Shown here: one piece after another, positions 41,661 to 45,915 of the stretch
How positions within the stretch are numbered: the first letter of the stretch is position 1
How the letters are laid out: each line of letters starts with the position of its first letter
DNA from: Algoriphagus ratkowskyi
GTDB taxonomy: Bacteria; Bacteroidota; Bacteroidia; Cytophagales; Cyclobacteriaceae
Length of the DNA stretch: 45,915 nt
NCBI RefSeq assembly: GCF_002150505.1
Contig: NZ_MSSV01000032.1
Coordinates: forward strand, 1 to 45,915
Direction of reading: 5' to 3'
Notes under the pieces: model-generated
Database searches by the model: none
Told to the model about the DNA's origin: nothing
The model's input: only the letters and a program-made list of their open reading frames with translations
Position numbers and translations under genes: made by a program

Positions 41661-42629
41661 ATGGAAAAGACATTGGATTTAAAATTCAACTATACAGAAA
41701 AAAAAGATACACGTTCAGGATTCGGTGATGGCTTATTGGAAGCTGGCCGTAAGAATCCTAATGTAGTAGGACTTTGTGCCGATTTAATTGGTTCATTGAA
41801 AATGGGAGCATTCCAGAAGGAGTTCCCAGAGCGATTCTTTCAAACAGGAATCGCAGAAGCGAACATGATGGGTATCGCAGCAGGTATGACTATCAATGGC
41901 AAGATTCCTTTTACAGGTACTTTCGCCAACTTCTCTACCGGTCGTGTCTATGATCAGATTCGTCAGTCCATCGCATACTCTGGTAAGAATGTGAAAATCT
42001 GTGCATCTCACGCAGGCTTGACTCTTGGAGAAGACGGTGCTACTCACCAGATCCTGGAAGATGTGGGCATGATGAAAATGTTGCCGCACATGACTGTGAT
42101 CAATCCTTGCGATTATAACCAAACGAAAGCGGCAACTATAGCGATTGCTGAATACGAAGGTCCTGTTTACCTAAGATTCGGTCGTCCATCTTGGCCTATT
42201 TTCACTGATCCTGCTCAGAAGTTTGAGATTGGTAAAGCTTGGAAAATGATAGAAGGAACTGACGTTACTATTTTCGCGACTGGCCATTTGGTATGGGAAG
42301 CAGTCGTTGCTGAAGCAATCTTGAGAAGCGAAGGCATCTCTGCAGAAGTGATCAATATTCATACAATCAAGCCACTGGACGAGGAAGCAATTCTTGATTC
42401 TGTAGCTAAAACTGGTTGTGCTGTCACAGCAGAAGAACACCAATACAATGGTGGCCTAGGCGATAGCGTAGCACAAACCTTGGCAAGACATAATCCTGCT
42501 CCTGTGGAGTATGTGGGTGTAAACGACAGCTTTGGCGAGTCTGGAACTCCTACTGAGTTACTTGAGAAATACGGCTTGAACGCTGCAAATATTGTTGCTG
42601 CAGCTAAGAAGGTATTGGCTAGAAAGTAA
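41661..42629 (+). CDS. Transketolase, C-terminal subunit
   Basis: 322 aa. It holds the pyrimidine-binding (PYR) domain with RFFQTGIAEANMMGIAAGM (catalytic Glu in GIAEAN), ASHAGLTLGEDGATHQILED and LRFGRPSWP, and the transketolase C-terminal domain (NIHTIKPLDEEAIL, VTAEEHQYNGGLGDSVA). It complements the upstream N-terminal subunit. It is followed by a small hairpin and a strong terminator that end the transcript. Confidence 0.93.
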   Translation: MEKTLDLKFNYTEKKDTRSGFGDGLLEAGRKNPNVVGLCADLIGSLKMGAFQKEFPERFFQTGIAEANMMGIAAGMTINGKIPFTGTFANFSTGRVYDQIRQSIAYSGKNVKICASHAGLTLGEDGATHQILEDVGMMKMLPHMTVINPCDYNQTKAATIAIAEYEGPVYLRFGRPSWPIFTDPAQKFEIGKAWKMIEGTDVTIFATGHLVWEAVVAEAILRSEGISAEVINIHTIKPLDEEAILDSVAKTGCAVTAEEHQYNGGLGDSVAQTLARHNPAPVEYVGVNDSFGESGTPTELLEKYGLNAANIVAAAKKVLARK

Positions 42630-42641
42630 ATTGTCTAGCAC

Positions 42642-42663
42642 AGCTGCTTCTGGAGAAGCAGCT
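42642..42663 (+). other. Hairpin after transketolase
   Basis: Perfect 9-bp inverted repeat AGCTGCTTC-TGGA-GAAGCAGCT, 12 bp after the stop codon. There is no T-run behind it, so it is more likely a processing or stabilising stem than a terminator. Confidence 0.5.
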
Positions 42664-42675
42664 TAACGATTTATG

Positions 42676-42704
42676 AAACCACAGTCATCTGACTGTGGTT
42701 TTTT
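42676..42704 (+). terminator. Intrinsic terminator of the bcp-transketolase transcript
   Basis: 12-bp stem AAACCACAGTCA-TC-TGACTGTGGTTT continuing into a run of T. It is located 46 bp after the transketolase stop. Confidence 0.9.
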
Positions 42705-42739
42705 ATTGTTTTCTATCTTAGGAAAAGTTTTTAATTCTC

Positions 42740-43276
42740 ATGATTAGCATAGATAAGAACCTTACACTTTACCCTATCAAACTTGAAGATCAACCCACAC
42801 TATTTAAGTTGATGGATGAGGTTTACAACAGCGCTTATCCGGATTTCTGGACTGATGGAGGTGACTGGTATTTAGAGTTATGTTATAGCTGTGAAAACCT
42901 TAAAAAAGAGCTCTCTACTGATATTAGCCATTATTTTTTCGTAGAATATCAAGGTAATAGAGTTGGGATTCTAAAGTATGACTTCCCCTTTTCTCCTACA
43001 AAAACTGAAATTCCACATGCGATAAAACTTCACCGACTCTATTTAGCTCAGTCTGTCCATGGGAATGGAATTGCTAAGCTATTAATTCAGCATGTTGAGA
43101 AAATCGCGAAAGATAATAAGTTAGATTTTATTTGGCTGGAAGCAATGATAGAGAAACCTCAAGCCAAAAGATTCTATGAGAAAATGGGATTTGAATGGGT
43201 TCTTACATATCAATTGGAATTTGAACGTCTACTTCCTGAAGTCCGGGGCATACAGATTATGAAGAAAAAGATATGA
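42740..43276 (+). CDS. GNAT-family N-acetyltransferase
   Basis: 178 aa with LYPIKLEDQPTLFKLMDEVY at the N-terminus, HRLYLAQSVHGNGIAKLLIQ (about 94-113, the acetyl-CoA-binding Gly-x-Gly block) and EKPQAKRFYEKMGFEW near the end, all standard GNAT blocks. Substrate unknown. It is single between two terminators. Confidence 0.85.
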   Translation: MISIDKNLTLYPIKLEDQPTLFKLMDEVYNSAYPDFWTDGGDWYLELCYSCENLKKELSTDISHYFFVEYQGNRVGILKYDFPFSPTKTEIPHAIKLHRLYLAQSVHGNGIAKLLIQHVEKIAKDNKLDFIWLEAMIEKPQAKRFYEKMGFEWVLTYQLEFERLLPEVRGIQIMKKKI

Positions 43277-43306
43277 AAAAAACCTCTCCTATTTTACTAG
43301 GAGAGG
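43276..43306 (-). terminator. Intrinsic terminator shared by two convergent genes
   Basis: Stem CCTCTCCTA-TTTTAC-TAGGAGAGG. On the minus strand it is followed by seven T, so it mainly serves the leftward T9SS-protein gene. It also begins right at the stop of the rightward GNAT gene and may work in both directions. Confidence 0.8.
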
Positions 43307-43331
43307 CTTTCGCATTTAAGTATTAGAACTT

Positions 43332-45915
43332 TTACTTTTTAATTAATCGCTTGTTCATTACGATTTGACCAGTTTTCACCTGAACAGTGTATAGTCCTGG
43401 GCTCAAGTGATCAATAGCTATTTGATACTTAGAGCTTCCACTCTGCATACCTTCCTGCTCATGAACCAATCTTCCTACTGCATCATAGATTCTGATTCCA
43501 ACCGTAGTAGTTTGGTATATTTCGATCTCAAGATTTACATCAGATTGTGCTGGGTTAGGGAACATATTGAAGTCTCCAAATCTAGGCTCACGAATTAACT
43601 CAAGTACTCTTTCGATCGTCTGACCTGCTCTATCAGTACTTAATACCGTAATTCTTGCAGTACTTGGTATTGCGGTTCCTTTCCAGACAAGTGACTTACC
43701 TACAAGTTCAAAATCAGAATGCTCTGCAATAGAATAGATATGCTGGTCATCCGCTGGATCGATAGTAATTAGATCACCAATTAGATTACCGCCTTGGACA
43801 TTTCTATACAGAATAGAATTGCTCAATTTGATATCTGTAGGCAGAGGCTTATCAGATACAAGTACAGTTACGCTAATCGGCTCATCTAGATCAATCCATT
43901 CGTTCGCTTGCACATTAACTTTCATTTCATAGAAACCTGCTGCAAGAGGATTGTAGGATTCAGCATTGATATTCAGCTTAATTCCTTTCCCTTCGAACCA
44001 GTCAGAACCCATAGCAGTAATCTTCTTCTCTATTTCAGCAGTTGGAGTATTCCAAGGGACTGTTACCAGATCCGTAACTACTCTTTTGTTGCCTTTAGCA
44101 ACTACTTTATGAATAACAATTGATCCACCGCCAATAACTGTAGCGTCGTCTGAACTTTCCGAAGTGCCGCGCTTATTATCATAAAGCAGCGTGCTAGAAG
44201 AATTATTATCCCAGATCATGATCCTGAACTTGTCAAATCCACCGCCTCCAGCGACATCACCATCTATGGCAATAACTCTGAATTTGTGAGTTCCAACACC
44301 ATTTACGGTTCCTGTTCCGGTATATGTGGCCTTTGCTCCGGAAATCACCAGCTGCATATTATCATGCGTGGCACTTGAGAAGTGTATGTCTCCTGCTTTA
44401 AACTGGAAGTTTGTATTTCCATCTACCTCAGTAGTATTGTTCTTTCCAGTATTGTATTTGGCATTGAAACCAAAATTCGCTTTTCCTACAATAGTTGCTT
44501 TCGCACCTATCATAGCACCAGCTGGAGAATCAATCCAACCACCACCGGTTACAAATCCACCTGCTGGGTCGTAGACTGGAAGGAACACAACTTCAGACTC
44601 GGAGCATCCGCTTCCTATGATTGCTTTTACTTCATAAACATCAGCGGCTAAGCCAGAGACAACTAGTGTAGCCTTACCTGTTCCATCTGTTAAGCTAGTA
44701 CCCTTAGATACTCCATCAACATAGAAAGTAATTGAAACTCCAGACACTGCTGGGCTAACTGTAGCTCTTAGCGTTGCAATAGTTCCTATTGCTACAGGAG
44801 TACTACTTGCCGATGCGTCTAGTGTGACCGCTGTGACAGTAAGCGTACCTTTTACAAATCCTATATTATAGTTCGAAGAAGTCAAGCCAGTTGGAGTGAC
44901 ATCATAAGAACCTGCACAAGAATTGATTGAAGCATCTGTAGCATAACTCACGGTTCCACCCAAGATTGCTTGAGTTTCACCATTTACAAAGCCACTGTAA
45001 GAGACCGTGAAGGCAGGGTTAACTTGACCTACATATTTGGATTTGTTGTCGGCGGTGATGGTTAATACTTTCTTACCGATAGTGAAATTCTTGCTGTCTG
45101 AGGATGCAAAGTAGTTCGCACTTTCTGCATAGGTATAACTTGCCGTTGCAGTTCCTGCATTTACATTATTCGCATAGTCCACTGCCGGAGTCAGATTCAA
45201 TCCACCTGCACCTGTCACACTTACTGAAGCTGGTGTTTGTGCAGAACCGGTATAAGTATAAGGTCCCGCTGGTACCGTTACAACTGTAACGGAAGCTGCT
45301 TTGCCAATTGTAAAGTCTTTGCTGTCTGAGGATGCAAAGTGGTTCGCACTTTCTGCATAGGTGAAGCTGGCCGTTGCAGTACCTGCATTGGTGTTGTTTA
45401 CATAAAGCGGAGCTGGAGTCAAACTCAATCCACCTGCACCTGTAACACTTACTGTAGCTGGAGTGATCGCTGCTCCGGTATAAGTGAACGGAGCACCTGT
45501 GATTGTTACCGTAGTAACTGAAGCTGCTTTGCCAATGGTAAAGTCTTCGCTGTCTGAGGATGCAAAGTGGTTCGCACTCTCAGCGTAAATATAACTAGCA
45601 GTAGCTGTTCCTGCATTGGTGTTGTTTACATAAACCGGAGCTGGAGTCAAACTCAATCCACCTGCTCCTGTCACGCTTACTGTAGCTGGAGTGATCGCTG
45701 ATCCGGTATAAGTGAACGGAGCACCTGTGATTGTTACCGTAGTAACTGAAGCTGCTTTGCCAATGGTAAAGTCTTCGCTGTCTGAGGATGCAAAGTGGTT
45801 CGCACTTTCTGCATAGGTGAAGCTGGCCGTTGCAGTACCTGCATTCATATTGTTTGCATAATTAGCCGTTGGAGTCAAACTCAATCCACCTGCTCCTGTC
45901 ACGCTTACTGTAGCT
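43332..45915 (-). CDS. Large secreted repeat protein with T9SS sorting domain (3' part)
   Basis: Open to the right edge, so at least 860 aa and truncated at the 5' side by the window. From N to C: tandem 76-aa Thr/Ala-rich repeats (ITGAPFTYTGSAITPATVSV with YAESANHFASSDSEDFTIGK); an MBG-like domain (LTITADNKSKYVGQVNPAFT, about 44830-45070); an Ig-like stretch (ITFYVDGVSKGTSLTDGTGK); a post-COAP-1-like domain (FVTGGGWIDSPAGA to FDKFRIMIWDNN, about 44190-44570); a cadherin-like part; and a C-terminal T9SS type A sorting domain (NMFPNPAQSDVNLEIEI to MNKRLIKK, about 43335-43577). Probably exported by the type IX system and attached to the surface; adhesion is a guess from the repeats. Confidence 0.88.
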   Translation of the reverse strand, partial: ATVSVTGAGGLSLTPTANYANNMNAGTATASFTYAESANHFASSDSEDFTIGKAASVTTVTITGAPFTYTGSAITPATVSVTGAGGLSLTPAPVYVNNTNAGTATASYIYAESANHFASSDSEDFTIGKAASVTTVTITGAPFTYTGAAITPATVSVTGAGGLSLTPAPLYVNNTNAGTATASFTYAESANHFASSDSKDFTIGKAASVTVVTVPAGPYTYTGSAQTPASVSVTGAGGLNLTPAVDYANNVNAGTATASYTYAESANYFASSDSKNFTIGKKVLTITADNKSKYVGQVNPAFTVSYSGFVNGETQAILGGTVSYATDASINSCAGSYDVTPTGLTSSNYNIGFVKGTLTVTAVTLDASASSTPVAIGTIATLRATVSPAVSGVSITFYVDGVSKGTSLTDGTGKATLVVSGLAADVYEVKAIIGSGCSESEVVFLPVYDPAGGFVTGGGWIDSPAGAMIGAKATIVGKANFGFNAKYNTGKNNTTEVDGNTNFQFKAGDIHFSSATHDNMQLVISGAKATYTGTGTVNGVGTHKFRVIAIDGDVAGGGGFDKFRIMIWDNNSSSTLLYDNKRGTSESSDDATVIGGGSIVIHKVVAKGNKRVVTDLVTVPWNTPTAEIEKKITAMGSDWFEGKGIKLNINAESYNPLAAGFYEMKVNVQANEWIDLDEPISVTVLVSDKPLPTDIKLSNSILYRNVQGGNLIGDLITIDPADDQHIYSIAEHSDFELVGKSLVWKGTAIPSTARITVLSTDRAGQTIERVLELIREPRFGDFNMFPNPAQSDVNLEIEIYQTTTVGIRIYDAVGRLVHEQEGMQSGSSKYQIAIDHLSPGLYTVQVKTGQIVMNKRLIKK
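45075..45915 (-). repeat. 228-bp coding tandem repeats
   Basis: Exact 228-bp period (76 codons): the GCCAATGG-type marker recurs at 45759, 45531 and 45303, and a diverged form at 45075. Three full units plus a partial one at the window edge are seen. The two central units are nearly identical while the C-terminal unit is diverged (VTVPAGPYTYTGSAQTPASV), the pattern expected when repeats homogenise internally. Confidence 0.9.

Noticed and set aside
45075..45915. Repeats as a diversity-generating retroelement target or CRISPR
   Set aside because: They are in-frame 76-codon protein repeats. There is no reverse transcriptase, template repeat or Avd gene in the window.
1..45915. tRNA, rRNA or intact insertion sequence
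   Set aside because: I found no cloverleaf with a recognisable T-loop, no rRNA-like sequence and no transposase frame. The anti-SD-like TATCACCTCCTG at about 4042 is only the complement of a Shine-Dalgarno site, not a 16S end.

Overview
The window looks like chromosomal DNA of a Bacteroidota bacterium, probably a Cytophagales/Cyclobacteriaceae (Algoriphagus-like) organism. The signs are a T9SS C-terminal sorting domain, several TAnnTTTG-type -7 promoter boxes, split transketolase subunits, DUF423, DUF4377/META and PRC-barrel proteins, low GC, and weak use of Shine-Dalgarno sites. The genus is inference.

About 0.2-30.6 kb is a surface-polysaccharide (capsule/EPS/O-antigen type, Wzx/Wzy-dependent) locus read leftwards on the minus strand. 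Its first half in transcription order is an export operon with two outer-membrane exporter plus tyrosine-autokinase pairs (wza2-wzc2, then wza1-wzc1) around kdsB, closed by a strong terminator at about 23.0 kb. Next comes 2.5 kb without genes, 1.85 kb of which is a composite repeat array (three module types). A canonical promoter at 20.77 kb then starts the assembly operon after a leader of about 310 nt: manC, fcl, gmd (GDP-L-fucose); a tviB/wbpO-like dehydrogenase and a tviC/wbpP-like epimerase (UDP-HexNAc(A)); wzx, wzy, a GT8 transferase; fnlA-fnlB-fnlC (UDP-N-acetyl-L-fucosamine); two GT4 transferases; an alkaline-phosphatase-fold-like protein with odd metal sites; a broken sugar isomerase; and a Wzi-like outer-membrane protein, ending at a terminator. 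A WecA/TagO-like initiating transferase has its own promoter and follows. Three polymerising transferases plus the initiating enzyme suggest a repeat unit of about four sugars containing FucNAc, Fuc and a HexNAc or HexNAc-uronate.

Two genes are clearly decayed: a WxcM/FdtA-like sugar isomerase (start-proximal frameshift plus an in-frame TAA) and a GxxExxY nuclease-fold gene (two small deletions). The latter sits between two inverted copies of a CTCTGTG-rich repeat family that also appears at the left edge, at 1.85 kb and throughout the array.

About 30.9-43.3 kb is read rightwards and is mostly housekeeping: a GNAT protein, DUF423, PBP4-type DacB, a PRC-barrel protein, LD-carboxypeptidase, SGNH lipoprotein, DUF4377-META lipoprotein, FAH-family hydrolase, M23 peptidase, Bcp peroxiredoxin, both transketolase halves and a second GNAT protein. 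The right end is the 3' part of a large leftward gene for a secreted protein with 76-residue tandem repeats, an MBG-like domain and a T9SS sorting signal; its 5' end is outside the window. I saw no rRNA, tRNA, CRISPR array or intact transposase.
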